From positions 1,935,372 through 1,999,371 of the forward strand of contig NZ_JAJKFV010000029.1 in assembly GCF_020966775.1 (NCBI RefSeq): 64,000 bases of DNA. Reading direction: 5' to 3'. The notes under the pieces were generated by a model, which had not been told where the DNA came from, searched no databases, and worked only from the letters and a program-made list of their open reading frames with translations. Below, in pieces: positions 36,831 to 46,146 of this stretch; the stretch's first letter is position 1; each line of letters starts with the position of its first letter. Source of the stretch: Rhodopirellula halodulae (lineage in GTDB: Bacteria; Planctomycetota; Planctomycetia; Pirellulales; Pirellulaceae). The translations under genes were made by a program, and so were the position numbers.

Positions 36831-36995
36831 GCACTTTCCTGGTGAATGAAGAGGACGCGGTGCTTCCCGACCGGCGCCTGTTTGAGATTGCGAATCACCG
36901 ATTTTGTCCGCCGGGCGGAGCGACAGCGAACGGACGGATCGATCGTCGATTGTCTTGCGACGAATGCGGCATGATACGAATCCGTGCTGACCGAA

Positions 36996-37733
36996 CTAGT
37001 TGTTCAGTTGAGCTTGTTGCAGACGAGTGAGTTCTGCGATTCCGATTTTACCAAGACGCAACAGCTCAGCGAGTTGCGTGTCGTCGAAGGTGGCTTCCTC
37101 GCCGGTGCCTTGAATCTCAATGAAGCGGCCTCCGCCGGTCATGATGACGTTCATGTCCACATCGGCCGCCGAGTCCAGTCGATAATCCAGATCCAAGACG
37201 ACTTCCTCGCCGATGACACCGACGCTGATGGCCGCAACGGAGTCTCGCAGAACTTTCGTGGGATCGACGGGCGGATCCAAATCTGGTGTTTGGGCGAGTT
37301 GCGAAACGGCCAGGGCCAATGCGATGTATCCACCCGTGATCGACGCGGTTCGCGTGCCGCCGTCTGCTTGCAACACGTCGCAATCGACTGTGATGGAACG
37401 TTCGCCCAACGCGTGCAGGTCCACGATCGCACGAAGACTGCGGCCGATCAAACGCTGAATTTCAGTGGTGCGGCCATCCACCTTGCCGCTGCGGTCACGC
37501 CTTTTTCGCGGGCTCGTGCTGCCCGGCAGCATGTTGTATTCGGCGGTGACCCAGCCCTTGCCGCGCCCTTCCATCCACGGCGGAACATTGGTTTCCACCG
37601 AAGCCGTGCAGAGCACGATCGTTTTACCGCTTTTGTAAAGCACGCTGGCGGGATTGGATTCCAAGTACCCGCATTCAATTTCGACGGGACGGATTTGGTC
37701 GGCGGCACGGTCAGAAACGGACACGGATTTCAT
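36996..37733 (-). CDS. rph: Ribonuclease PH
   Basis: This phosphate-dependent 3'-5' exoribonuclease trims tRNA 3' ends. The 245-residue product is of normal length and has the family blocks: [67 protein letters not shown] and the C-terminal [19 protein letters not shown]. It stands alone on the minus strand, divergent from the C39-like peptidase gene with 324 bases between. No abnormality is seen. Confidence 0.96.
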   Translation of the reverse strand: MKSVSVSDRAADQIRPVEIECGYLESNPASVLYKSGKTIVLCTASVETNVPPWMEGRGKGWVTAEYNMLPGSTSPRKRRDRSGKVDGRTTEIQRLIGRSLRAIVDLHALGERSITVDCDVLQADGGTRTASITGGYIALALAVSQLAQTPDLDPPVDPTKVLRDSVAAISVGVIGEEVVLDLDYRLDSAADVDMNVIMTGGGRFIEIQGTGEEATFDDTQLAELLRLGKIGIAELTRLQQAQLNN

Positions 37734-38057
37734 TCGTTGTGGAGTGGGATGGGAGGAAGCATCGAAGGCAGCAGCCTACCGCAAGCGAGGCCAAAAATGG
37801 ATGGGAGATCAGCAGTCTTCGTTTGGCGCAATAAATGCACCGGTGTCTGGCTGTCGGAATTTGGCGGAAAACACACTTGCTTGCGCATTTTCTCAGCGGC
37901 GCCAATCATGAAAACTGACCGTCTTGATCAAATTTTGATGAAGCGAGCATGAAGTTGGCGTTTGCAGGAGACGACATAAGTTAGTAACGTTAAATTCATC
38001 TAAAGTTAATGTTGCCCCCATTGTCTTCTCATCTTTTCTATTCGTGGAGGCTTCCCT
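37734..38057. other. Intergenic region between divergent rph and C39-like gene
   Basis: No gene is visible. The stretch near 37975-38015 is AT-rich (for example TTAGTAACGTTAAATTC) and is a plausible promoter zone, but no paired -35/-10 boxes stand out. GGAGG at 38046-38050 is a strong ribosome site seven bases before the ATG at 38058. Confidence 0.5.
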
Positions 38058-38948
38058 ATGTCGTTGGAGCTCGTCAGGCCTGACCTGGAGTTGGCGTTGG
38101 CTGTGATCGTCGTGACGATCCTCACGCTGGGTGCTTATCGCCTGGGATGCCGCTTCCAATTCGCGTCACCGCGATCCGATCGGACTGTCTTTTTGGGGCT
38201 GATTGGGGTTTCGTTCCTGTTTGCCTGGAGCTTCTTCGGTCGATTGATCTGGGCGGAAGCGATCACCTCCTCCGCGGCTTTGTATTGGTCGAATGTGACG
38301 CCTGTTGTGTTGGCGTTTTGCGCCGGAATGGCCGGACACGTGGTCGATTTGCGGAAAGCCTTTCGGCCCGTGGTCGGTGGAATCCTGATGACCTTGGCGA
38401 TCGCGTTCGTCATCACTCCGATCGCTCGCCCCGTGCTGTTCCCGCTGGATTGGGATTCACCTCCGGAGCCGCAGTGGATGAGTCAATGGCAGGACGGTGT
38501 CTACATGCAGTCCAATTCTGCGAGCTGCGCACCCGCAGCAGCCGTCACACTGCTGGACCACGCCGGAGTCAAAGCGGATGAAAAGGATTTGGCGTCCGCT
38601 TGCTTGAGCAGTTCTTTGGGAACCGCACCACTCGGGCTCTATCGCGGTCTTTCCACCGTTGCCAAGCAGCATGACTTGACGGCCAAGGTGGCTTCGCGAC
38701 GCCCGGAACGATGGTCCGATAGCGGTCAGCTTCCCAATGTGGCTTTGGTACGCTTTCAGATGGGCGGTGACAACCCGCAGGACCACGGATTTCTGGGCAA
38801 CGTGTCAGTTGGTCACGTCGTCACCGTGCTGGGCCGCACCGATGGCGGTCGCTGGTTGATTGGCGATCCCGCCGTGGGCAAGGTGTCATGGAGCGACGAG
38901 GAGTTGCGTCGACGTTTCACCGGCGAAGCCATTTATTTGGCGAAGTGA
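38058..38948 (+). CDS. Membrane protein with papain-like C39-type peptidase domain
   Basis: The 296-residue protein begins with three or four membrane segments (for example LALAVIVVTILTLGAYRLG, TVFLGLIGVSFLFAWSFFG, VVGGILMTLAIAFVI). From about residue 145 a cysteine-peptidase-like domain follows: Cys in QSNSASCAPAAAVTLL, His in NVSVGHVVTVLGR and Asp in WLIGDPAVGKVSW, the Cys-His-Asp order of C39 peptidases. Canonical C39 domains cut double-glycine leader peptides as part of ABC exporters; here no ABC domain or precursor gene is present, so the substrate is unknown. GGAGG at 38046-38050 supports the ATG. Confidence 0.75.
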   Translation: MSLELVRPDLELALAVIVVTILTLGAYRLGCRFQFASPRSDRTVFLGLIGVSFLFAWSFFGRLIWAEAITSSAALYWSNVTPVVLAFCAGMAGHVVDLRKAFRPVVGGILMTLAIAFVITPIARPVLFPLDWDSPPEPQWMSQWQDGVYMQSNSASCAPAAAVTLLDHAGVKADEKDLASACLSSSLGTAPLGLYRGLSTVAKQHDLTAKVASRRPERWSDSGQLPNVALVRFQMGGDNPQDHGFLGNVSVGHVVTVLGRTDGGRWLIGDPAVGKVSWSDEELRRRFTGEAIYLAK

Positions 38949-39015
38949 TCACTCGCATCTTGCAGAGCACGCCGACAACGCTTCGCGGATCCGTCGCTGG
39001 TTGCTCGCATTGCTG

Positions 39016-39876
39016 TCACGAATCGCTCTGCGACAACCGCGAATAAAGATTGGGTTGGCGATCGGCGAATCGGTCGATGACGTGTTTCCCCACGGTCCTC
39101 TCGATCCGTTTGTTGCGAGCGGCTTCGAGTTGAATGTCGGCGGTCAGAATGATCGGCGAATCATCGGGAGCTCGAGCCAGTTCGACACCATCGGGGCCAC
39201 AGATGGAGCTAAGTCCGCAGTAGTCAAAATTTCGCTCGTTTCCGATCCGGTTGGCCGCGACGAAAAACAGATGGTTTTCCATGCTGCGAGCGGGAGGAAC
39301 AATCTCTGCGGTTCGAAACGCTGCGACGGGCCAATTGGTTCCCAACGCGATGACATCCGCACCCGCCAACCCGAGCGCACGCATCGGTTCAGGAAAAGAA
39401 CTGTCGTAGCAAATCCCCAATCCGACGCGGCAACCGGTGGTGATTTCGAAGACTTGATCACACGCTTCACCGCGATCCACAAACCGATCCACACCCAAGT
39501 GCGGCAAGTGGACTTTGTTGTATCGGCCGATGATTTGGGGGCCGGTTGGAGCCACGCCGTCGATTAGCAACGCGGAATTGTGGAGCTCATCTGCCCCGTC
39601 GTCTCGCGTAGTGCGTAACAGGGTGCCAAACGTGATGGCTAGCTTCTTCTCGCCGCATCTTTGCACCAATTGATCGATTTCGGGCGAGTCGATGGTTGGT
39701 GCCACAGCCAGGGCTTCCTCGCGGCTATCGTATCCGTAGCCGGTCAGCACGCATTCGGGAAAGACGGCGAGTTCCACGCCCTGTTCGCTGACTTGATCGA
39801 TCAAATCACTGACGGATTCGACATTCCTGCGAACCTCGGCAAAATGGACACCCGTCTGGACGCAAGCAAGCAACAT
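39016..39876 (-). CDS. Carbon-nitrogen hydrolase (nitrilase superfamily)
   Basis: The 286-residue enzyme has the nitrilase triad: Glu41 in FPECVLTGYGYD, Lys121 in RYNKVHLPHLG and Cys156 in LGICYDSSFPEPMRAL. A later ENHLFFVAANRIGNE segment is also typical. Members hydrolyse amides, nitriles or carbamoyl groups; the combination here does not fix the substrate. It faces the C39-like gene and is divergent from sthA. Confidence 0.85.
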   Translation of the reverse strand: MLLACVQTGVHFAEVRRNVESVSDLIDQVSEQGVELAVFPECVLTGYGYDSREEALAVAPTIDSPEIDQLVQRCGEKKLAITFGTLLRTTRDDGADELHNSALLIDGVAPTGPQIIGRYNKVHLPHLGVDRFVDRGEACDQVFEITTGCRVGLGICYDSSFPEPMRALGLAGADVIALGTNWPVAAFRTAEIVPPARSMENHLFFVAANRIGNERNFDYCGLSSICGPDGVELARAPDDSPIILTADIQLEAARNKRIERTVGKHVIDRFADRQPNLYSRLSQSDS

Positions 39877-40049
39877 CGTACAAACAAGACTATTCGATGA
39901 CGTGATGGAATTGGACGAACCAACGATTCGACCAGAATTGTTCCGTCAGTGGTACCCAATCATCGGGTGTCGACATCGAGTGAAGCTTGTTTGATTCGGA
40001 AGTCATTCGAATTGATCCACGATTCATTGCATCAACCAGGAAACGCGGC

Positions 40050-41543
40050 ATGACATCAGCGACCGAATCCGCCTCGGCCAACGGGACGGCGACCTCCGAA
40101 GAATCAAAGAGTGAAAATCACCCGATCGAATCCCCTCAGCCCGCCGCCGCGAATATGCCCGACAAGTTTGACTTCGATCTTTTCGTCATCGGAACCGGAC
40201 CAGGCGGTGAAGGGGCCGCGATGCAAGCCGCCAAAGGTGGGCTGAAAGTCGGTGTGGCGGAACGGTATCGCCAAATTGGCGGCGGCTGCACGCATTGGGG
40301 CACCATCCCCAGCAAAGCGTTGCGTTACGCGGTGACCAGTACCATGAAGTCACTGAAGAACCCCGTGATGCGCGAAATGGGGTTCGCGGTCAGCCCAACG
40401 ATGGAGCAACTGAACCGTGGCACACAGGCCATCATCGGTCGACAAGTTTCCATGCGGCAATCGTTTTACGACCGCAACAATGTGCCGATTTTTCGCGGGC
40501 AAGCCCGGTTCCTCGATGAATACACCATCTCAATCGACAATGGGGAACACATCACCGCGCGATCGTTTGTGATCTCGACCGGTTCGCGTCCTTATCGTCC
40601 GCCGGGCGTCGACTTCTCGCACCCGCGAATCTTCGACAGCGACACGATTTTGGAGATGAAGGACAAACCTTCTTCCATCACGGTATACGGTGCGGGGGTG
40701 ATCGGAACGGAATACGCCTCGATGTTCCGCAACCTGGGCATCAAGGTGAATTTGATCAACACGCGTGAGAAGTTGTTGGAGTTCTTGGATGACGAAATCA
40801 TTGATGCGTTGTCGTATCATCTGCGCGACCAAGGCGTCATCATTCGTCACAACGAAGCGATGGAGAGCATTGAAGGACAAGACGACGGCGTCATCTTGAA
40901 TCTCAAGAGCGGAAAGATCTTGAAGACCGATGTGTTCTTGTGGGCCAATGGCCGTCAAGGCAACACGGACGATTTGGGATTGGAGAATCTGCCCATCGAG
41001 GCCAACAGCCGTGGGCAAGTCATCGTCGACGAGCAGTTCCAAACCTGCGTCCCAAACATCTATGCCGTGGGCGACGTCATCGGCATTCCCTCATTGGCCA
41101 GTGCCGCTTACACACAAGGTCGCGCTGCGGGAATGCATTTGCTGGGGCGTGTTGATGGCAATCTGCGTTTGCACGACATTCCAACCGGGATCTACACCAG
41201 TCCAGAAATCAGTTCGGTGGGGCATACTGAACGCGAATTGACCGAACGCTGTGTTCCCTATGAAGTCGGCCAAGCTCAATTTCGATCGTTGGCCCGGGCT
41301 CAGATCACCGGCGAAACTACCGGGATGCTGAAGTTGTTGTTCCACCGCGAGACCAAAGAAATTCTTGGTGTGCACTGTTTCGGCGCCAACGCGTCCGAGA
41401 TCGTTCACATTGGCCAAGCGATCATGAATCAACCCGGTCGTCAGAACACGATCGAATACTTCATCGAGACGACGTTCAATTACCCGACCATGGCCGAGGC
41501 CTACCGTGTCGCTGCGTTGAACGGAATCAATCGGCTTTTTTGA
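40050..41543 (+). CDS. sthA: Soluble pyridine nucleotide transhydrogenase
   Basis: SthA moves reducing equivalents between NADPH and NADH. After a 35-residue low-complexity leader, the protein aligns with the family from [20 protein letters not shown], then [19 protein letters not shown]. This has only one Cys where lipoamide dehydrogenases have a redox pair, as expected for SthA. The NAD(P) motif is [15 protein letters not shown] and the C-terminal interface [17 protein letters not shown]. The start at 40050 has AGGA upstream; an internal ATG at 40155 would give a family-length 462-residue protein without leader. The stop is two bases before the DUF202 gene. Confidence 0.93.
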   Translation: MTSATESASANGTATSEESKSENHPIESPQPAAANMPDKFDFDLFVIGTGPGGEGAAMQAAKGGLKVGVAERYRQIGGGCTHWGTIPSKALRYAVTSTMKSLKNPVMREMGFAVSPTMEQLNRGTQAIIGRQVSMRQSFYDRNNVPIFRGQARFLDEYTISIDNGEHITARSFVISTGSRPYRPPGVDFSHPRIFDSDTILEMKDKPSSITVYGAGVIGTEYASMFRNLGIKVNLINTREKLLEFLDDEIIDALSYHLRDQGVIIRHNEAMESIEGQDDGVILNLKSGKILKTDVFLWANGRQGNTDDLGLENLPIEANSRGQVIVDEQFQTCVPNIYAVGDVIGIPSLASAAYTQGRAAGMHLLGRVDGNLRLHDIPTGIYTSPEISSVGHTERELTERCVPYEVGQAQFRSLARAQITGETTGMLKLLFHRETKEILGVHCFGANASEIVHIGQAIMNQPGRQNTIEYFIETTFNYPTMAEAYRVAALNGINRLF

Positions 41544-41545
41544 CG

Positions 41546-41842
41546 ATGAGTGATCGCGAATCTTCAGCGTCTGCGGAACCCGTCGGCGACGTTCTTGCCA
41601 AGAAACGAAATGACTTGGCCGTCATCCGAACGGACTTGGCCAACGAGCGGACGTTGTTGGCTTATCTGCGAACGTCACTGATGATGGTCGGGACGGGAGG
41701 GACGCTGATCAAGTTCTTTGGTGAATCGCGTGAGTTGCTGGTCGCCGGGTACTCGGCGTTGGCCGTTGGTGCGGCCGTGTTGCTAGCGGGAATCGTTCGC
41801 TTCTTTCGCTGGTGGCGTCAGATACGATTGCGAGAGGAGTGA
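41546..41842 (+). CDS. DUF202 (YidH-type) small membrane protein
   Basis: The 98-residue protein has the DUF202 signature NDLAVIRTDLANERTLLAYL followed by RTSLMMVGTGGTLIKFF and a second and third hydrophobic segment (ALAVGAAVLLAGIVRFF). The E-R-T-x-L-A-x-x-R-T motif is the family hallmark. Function is not established. The ATG starts two bases after the sthA stop, so the two genes are almost certainly one operon. Confidence 0.88.
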   Translation: MSDRESSASAEPVGDVLAKKRNDLAVIRTDLANERTLLAYLRTSLMMVGTGGTLIKFFGESRELLVAGYSALAVGAAVLLAGIVRFFRWWRQIRLREE

Positions 41843-41893
41843 TGGTGTCAGGGCGTTTCGAGTCGGCTCATTCTCCTGCAAAGCCAAACGCTC

Positions 41894-42526
41894 TCAAATA
41901 TTCGCGAAGAGTACCGAATCTTCGATGACCGCTTCGAATTCGGATTCGGTCAGCTCCAGGATCTCCTCCATCTCCGCCAGCCGCTGGATCTTTGCGTCGG
42001 AGACTTCTTCCTGGCAGGACGTCGCGGCCAAGAACATCGCCTGCAACGCGGTCAGCCGCTGCTGCATCGTCCACCGTTTGGAGACGGTCAGCACGTAGTT
42101 GTTCGTGCGGATGTTGGACTGCGTGGCGACTGAGCAGAGCCGACCAAGTTCTTCTCGATCGATGGGGTGATCCAGGATTTGCGAGCTGATGCGAAGTAGG
42201 GACTGGATCTCGGGTTCCGTGATCTCGTCGTCTTCGAGCGTGATCAAAACCGACGCACGAATCGCCTCGTTGCGAAACTGGTTTGCCCGGACGCGCTCAT
42301 GGGTTTTCTGGTCCATGCTGAGAACGCTCAAATCCCAAGACGATTTGCATCCGTCGCACTGCACGAACGGTTCCGGGTTTCCGATGGGAATCGTTGGGAT
42401 GAAGTAGAGCGTCAGGAATGGACGTTTGGAACGAGTGCGTTGTCCCTGAATTGAGTTGCATGTGGGGCAATAGAACTCTCCCGATTCCAGCGTTCGCGTC
42501 AAATTCATCGTGCCAATCAAAATCAT
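41894..42526 (-). CDS. Zinc-ribbon and TerB-like domain protein
   Basis: The 210-residue protein begins with a four-cysteine zinc ribbon: CPTC near residue 20 and CDGC near residue 57, with FLTLYFIPTIPIG between, a pattern seen in small planctomycete and other bacterial proteins. The remaining 140 residues are helical with the acidic TerB-like pattern (TLEDDEITEPEIQSLLRI and QEEVSDAKIQRLAEMEEIL). TerB-like domains are associated with metal-linked stress responses. The arrangement is unusual enough that no function is assigned. It is divergent from flgL by about 250 bases. Confidence 0.65.
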   Translation of the reverse strand: MILIGTMNLTRTLESGEFYCPTCNSIQGQRTRSKRPFLTLYFIPTIPIGNPEPFVQCDGCKSSWDLSVLSMDQKTHERVRANQFRNEAIRASVLITLEDDEITEPEIQSLLRISSQILDHPIDREELGRLCSVATQSNIRTNNYVLTVSKRWTMQQRLTALQAMFLAATSCQEEVSDAKIQRLAEMEEILELTESEFEAVIEDSVLFANI

Positions 42527-42773
42527 GCTGGTGGCTCTCAGAAGAAGGGATGAATTGGAATAGGGAGTAATTCCGCGAGAGATATTGCAAATTGCCGCGG
42601 GTGCCGGAATCGTCCGCTTGCGGGCCTGTCCGTCGGATGGGGCTTGTCTGCGGTTTGCTCTTCAGTCGCGGCACTGACTGTGCCGATTACAACGATACCG
42701 CAAATTCTTGCACAATCAATTTCTGAACCGTTGTCTCTCGCACAGTGTTCACGAACACAGCGGGTATTGAATC

Positions 42774-44729
42774 ATGTCGCTACTACCCGTCGCAACGAAT
42801 CGTATCAGCACGCCGATGCAGAATCAGCGGCTGATGCATCAGTTGAACAGCGATCAATTGGCGATTCAACGTCAGTATGACCAGCTCAGTACCGGAAGAC
42901 GGGTGTTGAGTATCAGTGACGATCCCGCGGCCGCCGCTCAGGCCATCAGTTTGCAACGCGGAGTTTCACGGACCGAGCAAATGGTCCGCAACGCGAATTC
43001 GGTGGAAGCATTCTACCAATCCGCCGACGTGACCTTGGACAAGGTGGACGGTGCAATCATCGAGGCTCGCGGCGCGGCGGTGGAGGCGGCTCAGTCAGTC
43101 CTGTCTGACGACCAGCGAGAGGCGTTGGCGATGACGATTCGTCAGCAGATGGAAGCGGTGGTCAGTGCGGGAAACGCGATGTTCGCGGATCACCAAATTT
43201 TGGGCGGGATCTTGGAAACCGACGCCGCCCTTGAACACCTCAGCGGGACGGTTCGGTTCAACGGTAGTCAAGCGATCGGTCAAACAAAGCTGGGCGACGG
43301 AGCCTTGACCGAGTTCACGGTGACCGCAGCATCAGCCATTGGCGTGGGCGAGCCATTCATTCAGGGGCAATCGCTGGGAGCGTCGCTGAACGAGAACACG
43401 CGTTTGATCGACATGCGTCAAGGCGAAGGGGTGCAACCGGGCGTGCTGACGGTTTCCGATGGCAGCAACTTCGTGGAACTCGATCTACGGCAAGCGGCAA
43501 CCATTGGGGACGTGGCGGACATGTTTCGGTCGGTTGATTTGGACGGCCGATCGTTGTCGTTCACGATTGGGCCCGACTCGGTGACGGTTCAATACGCCGA
43601 CGGATTGCCTGGCACTCTCGCGATTCGCGATTCGGAAGGCAGTCGTTTGTCGTCCGATTTATTGATTGCCAACCCACAAGGTTTTCGGCCGCCGCCGTTG
43701 GTTGGCGATCGATTGTCACCCCAGGTGACTTTGGGGACGCCCATTGCTGATCTGAACAATGGTGCCGGCTTGGACCTGACCGACGGAATCGTCATCGATC
43801 GAGGATCGGACCGCTACACGATCGACTTTTCAGATGCGGAAACTGTTGGCGATGTGATCATTGCAATCAACCGCAGCGACGCGGAAGTGCGGGCCGTTTT
43901 GAATGAAACGAGCGGTAGCATTGAAGTGCACGGCTTGCGTGCCGGTGTGGACTACAGCATTGGCGAAAACGGCGGCCAAGCCGCGACGCAGCTTGGGATT
44001 CGCACGGCAGATGAGGACACGCTGGTCAGCGAACTCGCACGCGGTCGCGGATTGCGTCTGAATCCCGAGGGGCCGGATCTGGTGATCACTCGTCCGGACG
44101 GAATCGAACTCGAATTGGAGCTGGAAGATGTCAGTACGGTCGGTGACATCGTTGACCTGATTCGCAATCATCCCGACAACCAAGACACGCAGCGGGTATT
44201 GGTCGATCTCAATTCGGTCGGCAATGGATTGCAACTCAGTGTGCCTCCCGGTGCAGATCCGATTCGTGTTTCCCAGCCCGGGGTCAGTGATGCGGGAACG
44301 TATCTCGGTTGGATCGAACCCGGTGAAGCATCGGCAGAAGGCGAGATTCAGGGGGCTTTCATGGTCTTGGATGGCCGTGATTACCAACCGCGGGATTCGG
44401 GAGGCGCGATCGACACGTTGCTGCGTTTGGAAACAGCCATTCGAGATGGCGACATCTCCGAGATTGGGCGTTTGCAACAACGGCTGGACGAGGATCTGGA
44501 TACCAGCACCCGAACTCGAGGCCGCGTCGGTGTGTGGCATTCCGCTCTTCAGGATTCACGCACCGCCGTCGAGAACGAAAACGTTCTCCTGCAATCGCAA
44601 TTGTCCGATGCCATGGATGCTGACTTGGCGGCTGTCATCAGCGAGCTGCAAGCCCGGCAAGCTGCTCTGGAGGCTTCGATGCGGTTCATCGGGCAAACCT
44701 CCGGAATCACCGTGTTGAACTATTTGTAG
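42774..44729 (+). CDS. flgL: Flagellar hook-filament junction protein FlgL
   Basis: FlgL forms the second of the two junction rings between hook and filament. The N-terminal 150 residues carry the flagellin-like helical block (NRISTPMQNQRLMHQLNSDQ, STGRRVLSISDDPAAAAQAI) and the C-terminal 80 the matching one (RLQQRLDEDLDTSTRTRGRV, DLAAVISELQARQAALEASM). Between them about 400 residues of beta-rich sequence with repeated GDV and RDS/GS elements form a large surface domain. E. coli FlgL is only about 317 residues, so the central domain is a major expansion. fliW and csrA follow on the same strand. Confidence 0.93.
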   Translation: MSLLPVATNRISTPMQNQRLMHQLNSDQLAIQRQYDQLSTGRRVLSISDDPAAAAQAISLQRGVSRTEQMVRNANSVEAFYQSADVTLDKVDGAIIEARGAAVEAAQSVLSDDQREALAMTIRQQMEAVVSAGNAMFADHQILGGILETDAALEHLSGTVRFNGSQAIGQTKLGDGALTEFTVTAASAIGVGEPFIQGQSLGASLNENTRLIDMRQGEGVQPGVLTVSDGSNFVELDLRQAATIGDVADMFRSVDLDGRSLSFTIGPDSVTVQYADGLPGTLAIRDSEGSRLSSDLLIANPQGFRPPPLVGDRLSPQVTLGTPIADLNNGAGLDLTDGIVIDRGSDRYTIDFSDAETVGDVIIAINRSDAEVRAVLNETSGSIEVHGLRAGVDYSIGENGGQAATQLGIRTADEDTLVSELARGRGLRLNPEGPDLVITRPDGIELELELEDVSTVGDIVDLIRNHPDNQDTQRVLVDLNSVGNGLQLSVPPGADPIRVSQPGVSDAGTYLGWIEPGEASAEGEIQGAFMVLDGRDYQPRDSGGAIDTLLRLETAIRDGDISEIGRLQQRLDEDLDTSTRTRGRVGVWHSALQDSRTAVENENVLLQSQLSDAMDADLAAVISELQARQAALEASMRFIGQTSGITVLNYL

Positions 44730-44920
44730 GTTTCCTGCGGTTGACTGGCCCAGCGATGCGTTGAGTTTGCGGGTTGTACCGAACATAGCGATCGCATTGG
44801 TCATGCGGAAATTTCGAGTTTTCTGGATTGTTCTGTCAATTTGCAGCTCGCGAAGGTCGATACCCATAGCGACGGGACAGTCCCGGAACACCAAAAAATT
44901 CGACGAGTGGAATTCAAGTC

Positions 44921-45385
44921 ATGCGGATTGACAGTCATCGCTTCGGCACGTTGGAGCTCAACGCCGATCAGTTGTTTTTGTTCCCGCAAGGCTTGATCGG
45001 AATGGAATCGCTGCATCAGTGGGCGTTGATCCCTGATCCAGACAACGCGGCCGTTGCCTGGCTGCAAAGTGCTGCTCGGGGCGACCGTGCATTGGCCGTT
45101 ATCAGCCCGCGAGCCTTCTTTCCGGATTACCGCGTTCACATCGGCCGCCGTGACTTGGCGAGCCTGCACCTCACCTCTGGATCCGAGGTGTATGTGATGA
45201 CGACGGTTGCTGGGCACGTCGGCAAATTGACGACCAACTTGCGTGCTCCATTGATGTTGAACTTGGACCGACGACTTGGTTGCCAAGTCATCACCAACGA
45301 CGACCGGCCCATGCGTCAACCGTTGCCAACCGTCGCAGCACAATCGGCTCAACCGTTGCCGACTTCCAACGTGCGTGCTGCCTGA
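44921..45385 (+). CDS. fliW: Flagellar assembly factor FliW
   Basis: FliW binds flagellin and, when free, binds CsrA and blocks its repression of flagellin mRNA. The 154-residue product has the family layout: [38 protein letters not shown] and the C-terminal [20 protein letters not shown]. It lies 191 bases after flgL and 508 before csrA, the order known from Bacillus. A strong plus-strand hairpin begins 24 bases after the stop. Confidence 0.93.
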   Translation: MRIDSHRFGTLELNADQLFLFPQGLIGMESLHQWALIPDPDNAAVAWLQSAARGDRALAVISPRAFFPDYRVHIGRRDLASLHLTSGSEVYVMTTVAGHVGKLTTNLRAPLMLNLDRRLGCQVITNDDRPMRQPLPTVAAQSAQPLPTSNVRAA

Positions 45386-45408
45386 TCGCAGCGAACACGA
45401 ACAGCTCT

Positions 45409-45447
45409 CAACAAATGGCGGGTCCGTTCACGGGCTCGCCATTGTTG
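45409..45447 (+). terminator. Strong RNA hairpin after fliW
   Basis: The arm 45409-45426 pairs with 45431-45447 over 17 base pairs with one bulged A and a TTCA loop. The two non-Watson-Crick pairs are G-U in plus-strand RNA but would be A-C mismatches in minus-strand RNA, so the structure belongs to the fliW transcript. No T-run follows, so it may be an attenuator, a processing site or a stability element rather than a simple terminator. Confidence 0.6.
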
Positions 45448-45868
45448 CTGCGCCAGCGTGTCGTTCATCGCCCGTGATGCGGATGCCCGCGTCGGAACGT
45501 CGCTGTGATGTCGTGCTGATGCGAACCTTGCAAGCTGGCTGGCATCTCACTGGTCGCCGTTTGCGTTGCGAAACCAGCGTCATCGCATCTGTTCATGGAC
45601 GCGAGTGGCCATGTTGCAAAGCGGGCCAGCGTTGCAAACGGGGTACCAAGGCGAATCGGCACGACCGGCACGTGCCGACCTTCTGACCGATGCTTGAACA
45701 ATTCTTGGGCGGGCGTCGATGAGTGGTGTACGCGAGGCGAAGCAACGGGTGTTGTTTCATCAGGTGAACCTCGTGCGAACATTGCGATGGAATGCAATTA
45801 CATCCGGCAAAGGACTGCCGCCGTAAACGCTTGAAATTCCTGACGACTTGATTCGAAAGCTCTCCCAC

Positions 45869-45876
45869 TCCGATAA
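45869..45876 (+). promoter_or_regulatory. Candidate -10 element of csrA
   Basis: TCCGATAA matches seven of eight bases of the sigma-28 (flagellar) -10 consensus GCCGATAA; the overlapping TAAAAT also fits a sigma-70 -10. No matching -35 is at the right spacing for either. It ends 17 bases before the csrA ATG. Confidence 0.3.
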
Positions 45877-45893
45877 AATAAGCCGAGGACACC

Positions 45894-46118
45894 ATGCTCG
45901 TCCTTTCCCGACACCGCGACGAAAGCATCATGATTGGTGACGATGTGGTCGTAACCATCGTTGATATCCGAGGCGACAAAGTGCGTCTGGGCATCGAAGC
46001 TCCCCAAGCCATCCCAGTGCACCGTCAAGAAGTCTATGACGCGATCCAGCGAGAGAATCGCCGCGCATCGCAAACAGGTGCGGGGGCGACCAAGGACTTG
46101 CGTCCGCCTCGCGACTGA
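45894..46118 (+). CDS. csrA: Carbon storage regulator CsrA
   Basis: CsrA is a dimeric RNA-binding protein that blocks or alters translation of target mRNAs with GGA motifs. The 74-residue product has the conserved core MLVLSRHRDESIMIGDDVVV, Leu4, and Arg44 in APQAIPVHRQEVYDAI, the residues that contact RNA, and a short Ala/Gly/Arg tail. GAGG seven bases before the ATG is a ribosome site. Its place after flgL-fliW suggests the FliW-CsrA switch known elsewhere. Confidence 0.95.
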   Translation: MLVLSRHRDESIMIGDDVVVTIVDIRGDKVRLGIEAPQAIPVHRQEVYDAIQRENRRASQTGAGATKDLRPPRD

Positions 46119-46146
46119 TCGATCGCGATGAAGGTGGAGCTCCAGG

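Larger units (their letters stand above)
45386..45893 (+). other. Intergenic region between fliW and csrA
   Basis: It begins with the hairpin at 45409-45447. No open frame in the rest shows a recognisable product; a frame at 45276-45686 overlaps fliW and looks random. A sigma-28-like -10 sequence lies at 45869-45876. Confidence 0.5.

Noticed and set aside
42682-42689. GCCGATTA before flgL as a sigma-28 -10 element
   Set aside because: It matches seven of eight bases, but no TAAA-type -35 lies at the right distance and it is 85 bases from the start codon.
45276-45686. A 136-codon plus-strand frame between fliW and csrA
   Set aside because: It overlaps the end of fliW, begins without a ribosome site and its product is a random-looking Arg/Cys-rich sequence.
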